64,000 nt of DNA, taken from the IMG/VR virus record IMGVR_UViG_3300025121_000282, positions 1 through 64,000 of that record, one strand, 5' to 3'. Source of the DNA: a virus. A model generated the notes under the pieces. That model was given only the letters and a program-made list of their open reading frames with translations. It searched no databases and was not told the origin of the DNA. The position numbers and the translations under genes are program-made. Of the stretch, positions 1 to 9,173 are shown piece by piece (within the stretch, counting starts at the first letter, position 1; every line of letters starts with the position of its first letter).

Positions 1-31
1 CAGTGTATTTAACGATGGCAGCGGCCTAACA

Positions 32-952
32 ATGGAAACTTATTTTGTAACCGGTACTGATTCTTACAGAAAAACTGCTTGTGTACACACTATCAAAAAT
101 AAAAACAAGCAGCTTGACATGAAAGTACTGCGGTCAGACGATGATTTTATAGAGTATATAGAGGAAGAGAGTATATTCAACCCAACCAACAAGCTTCTTG
201 TGGTTTTAGACGCAGAGAAAATAAAACCAGACGAGCACATGAAGGCTGCTTTGGAGTGTGATAGGCCTCATGTAGTTATTTTTCATGCTTCTTCTGACCA
301 AAGAAACAAGAAGTTAGAATCTGTTTCTGGTATGAAAGTAATGGAATTTAACGGGCTAAAAACTTATGAAAACAACAATGAATTTAAACCGTGGGTAAAT
401 AGACTTATTCGTGCAAATGGACTGCTATTTTCTCCAGAGGCCAACGACCTTTTTTGTAGGTATGTAACCCCAGACTTGCACTCAGTCCAATCAGAATTAG
501 AAAAAATCAAATACTATAAGCCCGACGACACTATTACAACAGATGACATAAAGTTATTGATAGAATGTAGGTCTACACTAGGCATGTGGGACCCTGTGAT
601 GTCTTTGTTCGGTTCAGACAAAGACACAGCTGTACGTCAGCTTTTACAGTTATTGGAAGAAGACTCAGCCCCTGCTGTTTTAGCGGGTATGTACAATCTC
701 GTTTTCAAACTTTCCATGCTGAGCGACATGCTTTCTAAGAAAGAAAGCTTGGATAATATTTCCAAGACTTTAGGTATACCAAAGTTTCTTTTGTCGCTAA
801 ATTGGGTTGGAATTTCTGAAAAGACCTCTACTGAAAAGATTGTAAAGGTGCTGCACTACATGTGTACGGCAGATAACATGCTGACAACAAGTGCCGTGCC
901 ACCCAATGATGTTATGGTCCAGTTATTTAAGTCTATTAGCGATACAACCTGA
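32..952 (+). CDS. holA: DNA polymerase III delta-like clamp-loader subunit
   Basis: The 306-residue protein resembles the delta subunit (HolA) that opens the sliding clamp. It begins with YFVTGTDSYRK, the place where delta proteins carry a degenerate nucleotide-binding loop. A short alpha/beta domain (about residues 1-110) is followed by a helical region with spaced Leu and acidic residues (about 120-300), the usual delta layout and roughly its usual length of about 340. There is no intact Walker A, as expected for delta. The ATG follows a purine-poor leader, so the ribosome site is weak. A DnaX-like loader at 17071 and a beta-clamp-like gene at 13666 support the call. No delta-prime gene is seen. 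The assignment rests on pattern resemblance and context. Confidence 0.6.
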   Translation: METYFVTGTDSYRKTACVHTIKNKNKQLDMKVLRSDDDFIEYIEEESIFNPTNKLLVVLDAEKIKPDEHMKAALECDRPHVVIFHASSDQRNKKLESVSGMKVMEFNGLKTYENNNEFKPWVNRLIRANGLLFSPEANDLFCRYVTPDLHSVQSELEKIKYYKPDDTITTDDIKLLIECRSTLGMWDPVMSLFGSDKDTAVRQLLQLLEEDSAPAVLAGMYNLVFKLSMLSDMLSKKESLDNISKTLGIPKFLLSLNWVGISEKTSTEKIVKVLHYMCTADNMLTTSAVPPNDVMVQLFKSISDTT

Positions 953-1002
953 TTGACTGTAATACCGTAGTCATCAATACTAGTAACAACCACGTACAGG
1001 TG

Positions 1003-2961
1003 ATGTCTATGTCTACAAATTACATTGAAGAACTGGTAACCAAGCTTCAGGCCTGGGATGCCGCCTACACCATGGGCACCCCCGCCGTTAGTGACGATGT
1101 GTATGACGCTGTCAAAAGAGAAGTATACCTAGCTGCCCCTGGTCACCCGTATCTCAATGCAGTTGGCGCTCCTGTACCAGCCACCTCCCGATGGCCGGAA
1201 GTTAGGTATACCACTGTTATGGGTTCTCTGCACAAAGTGCACACAGAACCTGAGTTCAGAGACTGGGCAACCAAGACAGGCTCTAACACGTTTAGGGCCT
1301 CGTACAAGGGTGATGGTTTTGCTCTGTCTTTAATGTATGAAAAAGGTGTTTTGGTGTGTGCTGGCACTCGTGGGGAGGGAGACCGCGGGGAAAACATTTA
1401 CCATAATGCCATTTTGTTTGCTGGAGTGCCCCAGCGTTTACCTCACCCTTTAACCACTGAGATTCGTGGGGAGGTGATCCTTACCAATTCTCAGCGGCTA
1501 AAGATGGTGGAAGACGGTCTTCGTAGTGAGGCATACGCGAACAATAGGAATGGAGCAGTGGGGGCTGGGAAAGCTGGTGACCCGACAGATAGGTCTAAAT
1601 CCAAGCTTTGTTCCTACCTTACTTTTATCGCGTATGCTGTTGTTGGTGGTGTGAACGGACTAGTAGACAGAGAGATGGAATACAAGGTCCTTAGGTCCTT
1701 AGGTTTCAACACGTTCACATACATCACTGGTGGTATTGACGCCATAATTGGGTTTATGAATGACGAAACCCTGCGTCGTCCCCTTTTGGACTTTGATATT
1801 GATGGTGTGGTAGTAGAGGTATATAATTTCCAAGACTGCAACAAACTCGGCATGGGCCCTGACAATAGGCCGAGGTATGCAAGAGCCTGGAAGTTTGAAG
1901 CAGAAACCGCCATCGGAACTAACAATATGGTTACATGGGAAGTCGGTCAGGGTGGCACAATCACCCCCTGTGCCAACTTTAACCCTCCCATCAGCTTAGG
2001 TGGTACCAGTATTTCCAGGGCTTCTCTTCACAATGCAAAGTGGGTTAAAGACCACGCCATAGGCGATGGCGCAATCGTCGTAATTAAACGAGCAGGAGAC
2101 GTAATTCCGCAGGTAGTGTCTGTGGTTACCCCTGGCCCAAGCGGTGTTTCTTCACCCCCAGCTTTTTGCCCCGAGTGCGGCGCGGTAGTTGATTACAAAA
2201 CTACCAAAGACGGCGTGGGCGCTCATCTTTGGTGCACCAACATCAAGTGTTTCGCCAGAGTTTATGGCAAGATTGAACGTTGGATAGACACACTTGGTGT
2301 CAAGCAGTTTGGTGGGGCGTTGATTACTGCTCTGGTTAGAGAGAACTTGGTTTCTTCCCCGGATGACCTTTACAAACTGAAAGCGGATGCCGTCGCTGAG
2401 TTGCTTAAGCCTGATAGTAAATCCAGGTTTGGTGATTCGGCCAGGACTGCAATTCAAAACCTCAAGGCTGTGAAAGAAGTGGATTTAGCCACATTCGTTG
2501 CAGGCCTAGGTATTACGGGGGTAGACCGTTCAACGGTCCAGTTAGCTATAGACTCTGGGTTCAAAACATACGATAGCCTATTGGTCGCCACCGTGCCCAA
2601 GTTGGCTTCTATCCCTAAGATGGGCGCTCACACCGCTCAAAAATTGGTGGATGGGCTAATCTCCACTGCCCCCATCGGTAGACGACTACTGGTGGCAGGG
2701 ATCAAGGTAGCACCGCCAAAAACTGGTAAATTTACTGGACTCAAAATATGCTTTACTGGAAGTAGAGACTTAGTAGAGATAGCCTCTGCTGAGGGGGCCC
2801 GTATAGCCAGTTCTTGCTCCAAAGACACTAGTTTCTTGGTGGCGGAAGATCTGGCCTCTGTTTCTGGTAAAGCCGAACAGGCTAGAAAGTACGGCGTTAA
2901 AATCATAACCAGAGACGAGTTCTTGGCCATGTTGACAACTGCCGGGCCTCCTTGTTGCTAA
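1003..2961 (+). CDS. ligA: NAD-dependent DNA ligase (LigA)
   Basis: This enzyme seals nicks using NAD+. The adenylation motif is YKGDG, with the nucleophilic Lys near residue 102, followed by GTRGEGDRGEN as in bacterial LigA. A four-cysteine zinc finger (CPEC near 390-393 and C-x4-C near 412-417), helix-hairpin-helix stretches (about 480-560) and a C-terminal BRCT domain (about 577-645, starting GLKICFTGSRD) follow in the standard LigA order. The length of about 652 is close to the usual 670. A GTG at 1000 lies directly before this ATG, and either could be used. Known phage ligases are more often ATP-dependent, so a full-length NAD ligase with BRCT is notable. The call is secure. Confidence 0.95.
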   Translation: MSMSTNYIEELVTKLQAWDAAYTMGTPAVSDDVYDAVKREVYLAAPGHPYLNAVGAPVPATSRWPEVRYTTVMGSLHKVHTEPEFRDWATKTGSNTFRASYKGDGFALSLMYEKGVLVCAGTRGEGDRGENIYHNAILFAGVPQRLPHPLTTEIRGEVILTNSQRLKMVEDGLRSEAYANNRNGAVGAGKAGDPTDRSKSKLCSYLTFIAYAVVGGVNGLVDREMEYKVLRSLGFNTFTYITGGIDAIIGFMNDETLRRPLLDFDIDGVVVEVYNFQDCNKLGMGPDNRPRYARAWKFEAETAIGTNNMVTWEVGQGGTITPCANFNPPISLGGTSISRASLHNAKWVKDHAIGDGAIVVIKRAGDVIPQVVSVVTPGPSGVSSPPAFCPECGAVVDYKTTKDGVGAHLWCTNIKCFARVYGKIERWIDTLGVKQFGGALITALVRENLVSSPDDLYKLKADAVAELLKPDSKSRFGDSARTAIQNLKAVKEVDLATFVAGLGITGVDRSTVQLAIDSGFKTYDSLLVATVPKLASIPKMGAHTAQKLVDGLISTAPIGRRLLVAGIKVAPPKTGKFTGLKICFTGSRDLVEIASAEGARIASSCSKDTSFLVAEDLASVSGKAEQARKYGVKIITRDEFLAMLTTAGPPCC

Positions 2962-2992
2962 GTAATCCTGTCGCTGCTGTATTGTTTGTACC

Positions 2993-5900
2993 ATGGAAAT
3001 AACTGTAAAAGCGCGGATCGACCGCGTCACATTTTCTACTCCGAATGAGCGCTTCTTCATATTTTATGCCACTCTTTTAGACACCCACAAAAAAGGCACA
3101 CGCCTATCATTTAAGGGCTATGCCCACTCGGTTGAGCCACACCCAGACCTAGTATTTACTGCAACAGGTAATTTTACTAGCCACCCTAAATATGGTGAGC
3201 AATTTGATTTTATAAAAATGTCTGAAGTACTCGAATCTGAGTACGGCATCGTTATGTTTCTTCAACATAACTTTAAGAGTATTGGGCCTGCGGCAGCCAA
3301 AAATATAGCCTCAAAATTCGGGGCAGACACCGTAAAGATTCTAAACGATAACATAGATGTACTTGATGACTGTGAGTTCTTAACCACAGAACAAAGACGT
3401 CAAATTAAAGAAAACTGGTTCAACTTAGCTAGGTATAGAGATGTTGCCCTATTTCTGCACGACTTGGGAGTCACTCCTGGGCTTGTGAGTAAAGTCTGGG
3501 CCAAGCTTGGCTCTGATACTCAAATAATACTCACTGAAAACCCATATAGACTTATGGATGTTCCTGGCATAGGGTTTACCAAAGCAGACATGATTGCAAC
3601 CAAAACAGGGTTTCCCCCTGATTCCAATTGCAGAATTCAGGCCTGTTTGAACCATTGTATTGATGAGGTTTGTTTTGCTGGGGGCAACACATACACCTAC
3701 GTAGACCCTCTTCTGTCCAGGATGCTGGACTATTTAGGCGACCACGTCACCCGAGTTAAAATTTTAGAGAATATAAAGCTGTTGCGTGACGCCAAAAAGC
3801 TTATCACCGATAAAGACAGCGATGGGGCAGTGACAGTAGCATCTCCCAAACTCCACTGGGCTGAACAAAGAAGTGCTGAATTCTTAGTAAAGCATATATC
3901 CACTAACGAAAATGTAGACTTAGATTACCTACCCAATTTCATTGCACGTCAAGAAGGTAAAATTGGTTATGGTCTGTCTGAGGACCAAAAGAAGTCAATA
4001 GAATTAGTATACACATTTGGGTGTGCAGTTATCACAGGTCTTCCGGGCACTGGCAAAACCACTGTTACACGGGTTGTGTACGAATTATTAAAGGACATGG
4101 GCAAACGTATATGTCTGATGGCCCCCACGGGGGTAGCAGCCAAAAGAATGGAATCTGCCATCCCCGGAGCAGCGGCTTTCACTATTCACCGCACTCTTGG
4201 ATACATGGGGGACGACGAGTTTAGCTTCAATGAAGACAACAAACTGGACTGCAGTGCTGCAATCATAGACGAATCGTCTATGGTTGACGTGGTGTTGCTT
4301 GAGAAACTTTTAGCAGCACTACCAGATTCCGCTGTGATAGTGTTTGTAGGCGATCACGCACAATTGCCATCTGTTGGCCCCGGCAATGTGTTGTTTGACC
4401 TTATAAATAGCAACATCATACCTGTGGTCAGGTTTACAAAGATTTATAGACAGGGCGAGTTGTCTGGTATCATTACCGCTGCTCACGACATATACTATGG
4501 TAAAGTGCCAGACTTTGGTAAAAAGGGTTCCGATTTTAGAGTTGTCGAGATTGTAGATTCTTCGAATTGCCCAGACCACGATAAGATTCGAGAATCGACC
4601 AAAGAAGTCGCTATCAGGTTGTTTAACGGAGATTTTGGTTCTTTTCAGGTTTTGGCCCCAATGTACAAAGGCCAAACAGGCATTCATGAGTTAAATACCC
4701 TGCTTAGAGACGCCCTCAACCCTCTGTCTCCTGGGGATTTGCAAACTAAAAAATTTAGAGTCAATGACAGAATCATGGTTACTGCCAATGACTACGACCT
4801 GGGTGTTTTTAATGGGGACATGGGCAAAGTAGACACCATAAACAAGGCATCCAACACTGTAACTATAAAAGTATTTGGAGACCCAGATAAATACGTCACT
4901 ATGGAGACTAACGAAGCTCACGATATGCTTACTCTGGCTTATTGTGTGTCCATCCATAAATGTGTCCACCCATCAACATACACAGAAGTTAATGGTGGGT
5001 TGTACCCTATCGGTATACTAAACAGTTCTGGGTCCATATCGTCCCACTCTGGCACTAAGCCTTATACCCAGGTACACAAGTATGGCGAAGCCCCTGCACT
5101 GCAATTGGAAACTGAGGATGGATATACACTTACGGCTACGCCAAATCATGGTTTAGACGTGTGGGACGGAACCTCGTTTACTAAGCAATTGTTTCAAGAT
5201 ATACGGCCGGGGGCACTAACACGACTCAAATTGGGGTGTGTAACTGACCGCACCTCTTATGTTACACTCCCACCCTCAGTTTCGGTACATTCTTCCGCCA
5301 TGTTACATAACATCCCCGTTCAAGTTACGCACGATGTGGCAGAATTTTTAGGACTGATGGTGGCAGATGGGACAGTTTATGATGCTGGTTTTAGACTGGC
5401 AAAAGAACATGTAGAAGTAGCTGATCGATTTGACGCATTGTGCCGCAGTATATTTGGAGTTGAACCAAAAAGATTCTTTACTTTGGGTGCTCACCATGTA
5501 GAAGTCAATTCGACATACCTCGTTGCTTGGTTAAGACAAATTGGGGGTATTCACCCAAACAACAAGTATGTACCCGATTGTGTAATGGAATCCGGCACTG
5601 CGGTGCAACGTAAGTTCTGTAAGGCTTTTTTTGAGGATGGGTCCGTACACCTTAGACGTGGTAGGAACATTTTAGACCATATACAAATTGCCATTCACAA
5701 CCCACACTTACGGTATCAAGTGTATACCTTACTACTGAGACTGGGTATAGCAGTTAGTTGTATAAAATCAAAAACTACCCCTATTTTGGCAATTTATGGC
5801 CAACAAGCACTTGTGTTTGGTAAGGAAATTGGATTTATAACATACGAAAAAGACCGCAGGTCTAAATTGCCTGCAGGGGCAGAATGGCACACCCCGATAC

Positions 5901-6454
5901 CAGTTTCGGCAGCCGAAATCCAAGAGTGTAGAAAGCACGCTATTGTCAGACTACCCAAAAATCTGCGAAACAAAGAATGGCTTAAACGTGGTACATGGAG
6001 TAAATACTTTTTAAATGGTGTGCTTTCTAAATTAGACCCCCAGTCTGACATACACAGCATACTTGTAGATAAGTTGGGATACAATTATCAGTTTGTTAAA
6101 TCTATGATTCCCACAGAGTGTGAGTCGGTTTGTGTAGAAGTTCCCGATGGGCATCAATTTCTTCAGAATGGGTTTTGTGGATGGAATTCTCAGGGTAACG
6201 CTTGGGACACAGTCATTATTATACTGACTCGTGACAATGGCCGCATGCTGTATCGTAACTTGATATACACAGCAATAACCAGGGCCAGATCTCGTGTTCT
6301 AATACTTGGTGACAGGCAAGCAGTTACCAGAGCCATAGAGAACAACGACGCCAACAAGAGAAACACTAAGTTGGCTAAAGTACTAAGGTCTGTGTACGAC
6401 AGCACAAAAAATACTGACACAAAAGAGACTGTTGATGTCGGAAGTGAAACCTGA
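2993..6454 (+). CDS. recD: RecD-like DNA helicase (SF1) interrupted by an intein
   Basis: The extein is a superfamily 1B helicase of RecD2/TraA type. It has an N-terminal OB/HhH-like region (residues 1-230, including a helix-hairpin-helix-like VPGIGFTKAD), Walker A GLPGTGKT (349-356), IIDESSM as Walker B, and a late TAITRARSRVLI motif. A 409-residue intein separates SIHK from SQGNAWDTV, which together form the conserved helicase motif IHKSQG. Without the intein the protein is about 744 residues, the RecD2 size. It would unwind DNA in recombination or replication. The start overlaps nothing and lies 31 bases after the ligase stop. The downstream gene starts inside its last codons. Confidence 0.93.
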   Translation: MEITVKARIDRVTFSTPNERFFIFYATLLDTHKKGTRLSFKGYAHSVEPHPDLVFTATGNFTSHPKYGEQFDFIKMSEVLESEYGIVMFLQHNFKSIGPAAAKNIASKFGADTVKILNDNIDVLDDCEFLTTEQRRQIKENWFNLARYRDVALFLHDLGVTPGLVSKVWAKLGSDTQIILTENPYRLMDVPGIGFTKADMIATKTGFPPDSNCRIQACLNHCIDEVCFAGGNTYTYVDPLLSRMLDYLGDHVTRVKILENIKLLRDAKKLITDKDSDGAVTVASPKLHWAEQRSAEFLVKHISTNENVDLDYLPNFIARQEGKIGYGLSEDQKKSIELVYTFGCAVITGLPGTGKTTVTRVVYELLKDMGKRICLMAPTGVAAKRMESAIPGAAAFTIHRTLGYMGDDEFSFNEDNKLDCSAAIIDESSMVDVVLLEKLLAALPDSAVIVFVGDHAQLPSVGPGNVLFDLINSNIIPVVRFTKIYRQGELSGIITAAHDIYYGKVPDFGKKGSDFRVVEIVDSSNCPDHDKIRESTKEVAIRLFNGDFGSFQVLAPMYKGQTGIHELNTLLRDALNPLSPGDLQTKKFRVNDRIMVTANDYDLGVFNGDMGKVDTINKASNTVTIKVFGDPDKYVTMETNEAHDMLTLAYCVSIHKCVHPSTYTEVNGGLYPIGILNSSGSISSHSGTKPYTQVHKYGEAPALQLETEDGYTLTATPNHGLDVWDGTSFTKQLFQDIRPGALTRLKLGCVTDRTSYVTLPPSVSVHSSAMLHNIPVQVTHDVAEFLGLMVADGTVYDAGFRLAKEHVEVADRFDALCRSIFGVEPKRFFTLGAHHVEVNSTYLVAWLRQIGGIHPNNKYVPDCVMESGTAVQRKFCKAFFEDGSVHLRRGRNILDHIQIAIHNPHLRYQVYTLLLRLGIAVSCIKSKTTPILAIYGQQALVFGKEIGFITYEKDRRSKLPAGAEWHTPIPVSAAEIQECRKHAIVRLPKNLRNKEWLKRGTWSKYFLNGVLSKLDPQSDIHSILVDKLGYNYQFVKSMIPTECESVCVEVPDGHQFLQNGFCGWNSQGNAWDTVIIILTRDNGRMLYRNLIYTAITRARSRVLILGDRQAVTRAIENNDANKRNTKLAKVLRSVYDSTKNTDTKETVDVGSET
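4961..6187 (+). mobile_element. Intein with LAGLIDADG endonuclease in the RecD-like helicase
   Basis: The intein covers residues 657-1065 of the host ORF. It starts with Cys (CVHPSTYTEV) and ends GFCGWN, followed by extein Ser. A block-B-like TPNH lies near its start. Two LAGLIDADG motifs (LGLMVADG and CKAFFEDG) keep their acidic residues, so the homing endonuclease looks intact. The boundaries are set by perfect restoration of the IHK/SQG helicase motif. The penultimate residue is Trp instead of the usual His, which could slow Asn cyclisation. The block ends VEVPDGHQFLQNGF, as in many inteins. Confidence 0.92.
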
Positions 6455-6761
6455 GGATTTGTTGGTTACTAGTTTTACCGTGTCAGGTAAATTTGTTTCG
6501 CGTACATACAGAGGGGGTGACACATTTATCTCCATGACTGTGTCACCCAGGAGTCCTATCCCGCTTATGGATATGGCAGCCGCCCACGCTATAGCCTCTA
6601 AAAACCTATACAAAAGATTGATGACAGACGCCATATCCAAAGGCCATATCTCTAAACCTGATGGCCTAAATGAACTTAGACTGGTGCTTAGCAACATAGA
6701 CGCACTGTCTAATCCTAACAAAAAACCAGAACAAACAAAGACTGATTCAAATGAAACCTGA
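6435..6761 (+). CDS. Hypothetical protein, 108 aa
   Basis: I do not recognise this family. The gene starts at ATG 6435, one codon after a TTG, inside the end of the RecD-like gene, and its end overlaps the next gene by 11 bases, so the three are translationally coupled. The N-terminal half (about 10-45) has alternating hydrophobic and polar residues with FVSRTYRGGD and could form a small beta domain. The C-terminal third is polar and Lys-rich. There are no cysteine motifs, signal peptide or membrane segments. Its position between a helicase and a putative ssDNA-binding protein suggests a replication accessory role, which is inference only. Confidence 0.6.
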   Translation: MSEVKPEDLLVTSFTVSGKFVSRTYRGGDTFISMTVSPRSPIPLMDMAAAHAIASKNLYKRLMTDAISKGHISKPDGLNELRLVLSNIDALSNPNKKPEQTKTDSNET

Positions 6762-7629
6762 AAGATTTGAGTACATATGTGGTAGACTAGACACTATGAA
6801 CTTGACCTTGCCACCTGACCCTGTTGAAGTTGGGTATGATGGCTTGGCTCAGTTGATATCCCAAGCCAGGGCATTTATGTCAGAGTCAGAAAGGTATATG
6901 AGGGAGACACTGAAAAACATACACATAGTCAGTATACTGCTCAATAACAAGAAGTCCCAGTATGAAATTCAGTCAGATTCATTATTAACAGACCACGACA
7001 TTAAACACCTGCCGAACATTCTAGACAGACGTGCTGCAGTTAATCAATTACTAAAACCCCTTATTGCCGAGATAGCAGCACACGAGGCAGAGTTGTTCAG
7101 TAATAACTCTGCCAGGACCATAATCAGGTCAAAAATGAACGACCTAAAGGGTATCATTATGGACCTGAAAACGATGCACCGGTTATTGGTGGATGATAAG
7201 CACTCTGGTGCGTACTATGGGTCAGAACACAAAGATCCCACTCTACCAGGAAAAGTCGTAGTTACTGTCCCAGAAAATGTCTCGGTTGATGACCTGATTT
7301 CGGGCGACGAAACCCCTACAGACTTTGGTCACGCAGTAATCGACTCGCCCGCCTCTGCCGTCACTACAGAAGACATAGACTGCATTGACGTCTCTGTACT
7401 GCTGACATCGGACATCCCTGCCCCGGTCTCTAACAAAAATTCAGATGCATTTGATATCGATGAGATACTTGCAAATGTGTCCAGTCCTTCAGTAGCGAAG
7501 CCAGTGTCCAGTCCCAGCCCCACGGATGACGATAACGTTTTAGCCTTGTTGAATCAGGTGCAAATACCCCCCAAAAAAGACATAGTTGCAGTTGACAGCT
7601 ATGACTTGGCCGGTCTTATAGGCGATTGA
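6751..7629 (+). CDS. Hypothetical protein with helical core and acidic C-terminal tail
   Basis: This 292-residue protein of unknown function starts 11 bases inside the preceding gene. Residues 30-150 are strongly helical and probably form coiled coils. From about 165 onward the chain is acidic and low in complexity, rich in Asp, Ser, Pro and Val, and it ends DSYDLAGLIGD. A similar acidic ending (DIADLIGDDD) occurs on the RecA-like protein at 9174, and the protein at 7735 also has an acidic tail. A shared tail of this type is typical of proteins that dock on a common partner at the replication fork, but that is inference. Confidence 0.6.
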   Translation: MKPERFEYICGRLDTMNLTLPPDPVEVGYDGLAQLISQARAFMSESERYMRETLKNIHIVSILLNNKKSQYEIQSDSLLTDHDIKHLPNILDRRAAVNQLLKPLIAEIAAHEAELFSNNSARTIIRSKMNDLKGIIMDLKTMHRLLVDDKHSGAYYGSEHKDPTLPGKVVVTVPENVSVDDLISGDETPTDFGHAVIDSPASAVTTEDIDCIDVSVLLTSDIPAPVSNKNSDAFDIDEILANVSSPSVAKPVSSPSPTDDDNVLALLNQVQIPPKKDIVAVDSYDLAGLIGD

Positions 7630-7654
7630 GTGTGGTGATTTTTTGTTGTATAGT
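7626..7654 (+). promoter_or_regulatory. Candidate sigma70-type promoter upstream of the gene at 7735
   Basis: TTGAGT at 7626-7631 is separated by exactly 17 bases from TATAGT at 7649-7654. The -35 element overlaps the stop codon of the preceding gene and the -10 lies about 80 bases before the next ATG, in one of the few intergenic gaps of the first 19 kb. Both hexamers differ from consensus by two bases or fewer. No experimental evidence is available. Confidence 0.5.
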
Positions 7655-7734
7655 GGTAGTGCACAAGTGTGGCGTACTGACTTCTGGTGGTACCAGATCT
7701 TTCAGATGGCCTCCCATAAGCCGGAGAAATCAAA

Positions 7735-8526
7735 ATGGGTGCTGGATTCGTAGACTTAGACCTTGAAGATGGCGACAGCAAAGCCAACAAGTCCCTGACA
7801 GGGGGTAGAACTGAGACCTACAAGGGTATCAAGAACTACACCAACAGACTTTCTTTTATTTGGTATAACCAGATACCGGGTACTTCTGAAAAAGACCCTA
7901 TAGAAAGTCGGTATGCCACGGATACACGCCCCAAGTTCAAGGGTGCAAATGTTGCATATAAGAAAGACTCGGGCCTCGGATTCGTAATATACGAGGGGGA
8001 CAACGAGTTTATTAAGAGCGCCATAGGCGATTCCAAGGGTAGAGTAATCACCCTGGTAGTGAAATACTTGACCGACAAGGATGGCAATCTCATCAAGGGT
8101 GCCATTTCGCCTGAGCGCGGGTGGGAAGTTATACCGTGGGTTATGGCAAAGCAGCGCTTTGACGAACTCATGAAGTACCACAAGCAGAGCCCGTTCCAGA
8201 CTCATGACATTCTGGCGTCGTGCGAGAATTCCGAATTCCAGAATTTCAAGTTTATTTCGTGCAATGAGGCTTTGTGGCGCAATCCCAAACTCAGCAAGAA
8301 TATTCTTTCAGCCGCTGCTACTTTTAAAGAGGAAGAACTCTTAAAGCAGTTGGGCACAATTCGGTCGGACCAGTGGATTCTGGAGAAGTTGGGTAAGGGA
8401 CCCGGGTCGTCTGGCAATGTTGCCGACCTCGTAGCAGATGCTATTGACCTGGACGACCTTACCGCGGGCAGCAAGGCAGCTGGTGGCGACGTCCCCACGG
8501 ACTACGACGACCTACTGGCTCCTTGA
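7735..8526 (+). CDS. Putative single-stranded DNA-binding protein
   Basis: This 263-residue protein sits between a helicase block and RuvC/RecA genes. A Gly/Lys/aromatic-rich region (about 25-130, with KNYTNRLSFIWYNQIPG and VITLVVKYLTD) is compatible with an OB-like ssDNA-binding core. The chain ends in a flexible Asp-rich tail (DLDDLTAG then DYDDLLAP), as in SSB and T4 gp32-type proteins. A good ribosome site (GGAG at 7723) and its own candidate promoter fit an abundant protein. I see no unambiguous family signature. It could instead be another replication-associated protein with an acidic tail. Confidence 0.45.
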   Translation: MGAGFVDLDLEDGDSKANKSLTGGRTETYKGIKNYTNRLSFIWYNQIPGTSEKDPIESRYATDTRPKFKGANVAYKKDSGLGFVIYEGDNEFIKSAIGDSKGRVITLVVKYLTDKDGNLIKGAISPERGWEVIPWVMAKQRFDELMKYHKQSPFQTHDILASCENSEFQNFKFISCNEALWRNPKLSKNILSAAATFKEEELLKQLGTIRSDQWILEKLGKGPGSSGNVADLVADAIDLDDLTAGSKAAGGDVPTDYDDLLAP

Positions 8527-9170
8527 TCTACGGGCTTGACCCATCCCTAAATGGATTTGGTTGGGCGAAGCTGAATGGTTCTGGGCTGTTTGCAAATAGC
8601 GGCAGAATCCACACTTCGCCTAAAAACCAATTTGTCCATAGGCACTGGCACATAAAAACAGAGTTGGGTTCCATCATAGAGCCTAACTCTGTTGTAGGCA
8701 TTGAGAGCGTAGCCTTTGAAGGCACTCAATCCGAGGGGTTGTATGCCCTGTACACACACACAATGGAAGTGTTGTGGCAAAAGGGGTGTGACGTTGTACT
8801 CTTTGACCCCACTACCCTAAAGTGTCTCTCAAAAGAGAAATGGGCCGTAGACCCAGAAATAAAACCTTTTATAACTATGGACAAACCTGAGATGATACAG
8901 GTTGCCACCCAACTTTCTAATAACAATTTTAAGTCTTCAGATGAGGCAGACGCCTACTTGGCTGGGTACTTTGCAGATAGGTTTTGGCAACTGTACGATG
9001 GCCGAATAAGTGTTGGGGACCTTGGCCCATCTGAACAAAAATCTTTTGCGGGGATTAAGCAACCCACAAAAGGTAAAAATGCTGGACAGATTTTAAAAAC
9101 TGGTGCGATTTTTAGAGAAAACGTAAGATTTTTTCGATTTTCGCGCCATGACTTAAGTTTTGAGGAGTGA
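8523..9170 (+). CDS. ruvC: RuvC-like Holliday junction endonuclease
   Basis: The protein has the RNase H-like RuvC pattern: an N-terminal strand with Asp (YGLDPSLNGFGWA, D6), a second acidic residue in VVGIESVAFEG (E61), and a C-terminal acidic cluster SSDEADAYLAGYFA (about 138-151). The length of about 215 is slightly above bacterial RuvC (about 170). It would cleave branched DNA during recombination or before packaging. Translation starts at TTG 8523, which overlaps the stop of the preceding gene (TTGA), so expression is coupled. The C-terminal 45 residues are basic and unlike RuvC. Confidence 0.85.
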   Translation: MIYGLDPSLNGFGWAKLNGSGLFANSGRIHTSPKNQFVHRHWHIKTELGSIIEPNSVVGIESVAFEGTQSEGLYALYTHTMEVLWQKGCDVVLFDPTTLKCLSKEKWAVDPEIKPFITMDKPEMIQVATQLSNNNFKSSDEADAYLAGYFADRFWQLYDGRISVGDLGPSEQKSFAGIKQPTKGKNAGQILKTGAIFRENVRFFRFSRHDLSFEE

Positions 9171-9173
9171 CCC

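Noticed and set aside
1-31. End of an upstream gene
   Set aside because: The first 31 bases contain two possible stop codons (10-12 and 27-29) in different frames. Too short to choose, so no feature was listed.
1143-1397. Other minus-strand frames over the ligase and replication genes
   Set aside because: All overlap well supported + strand genes and have no ribosome site or domain.
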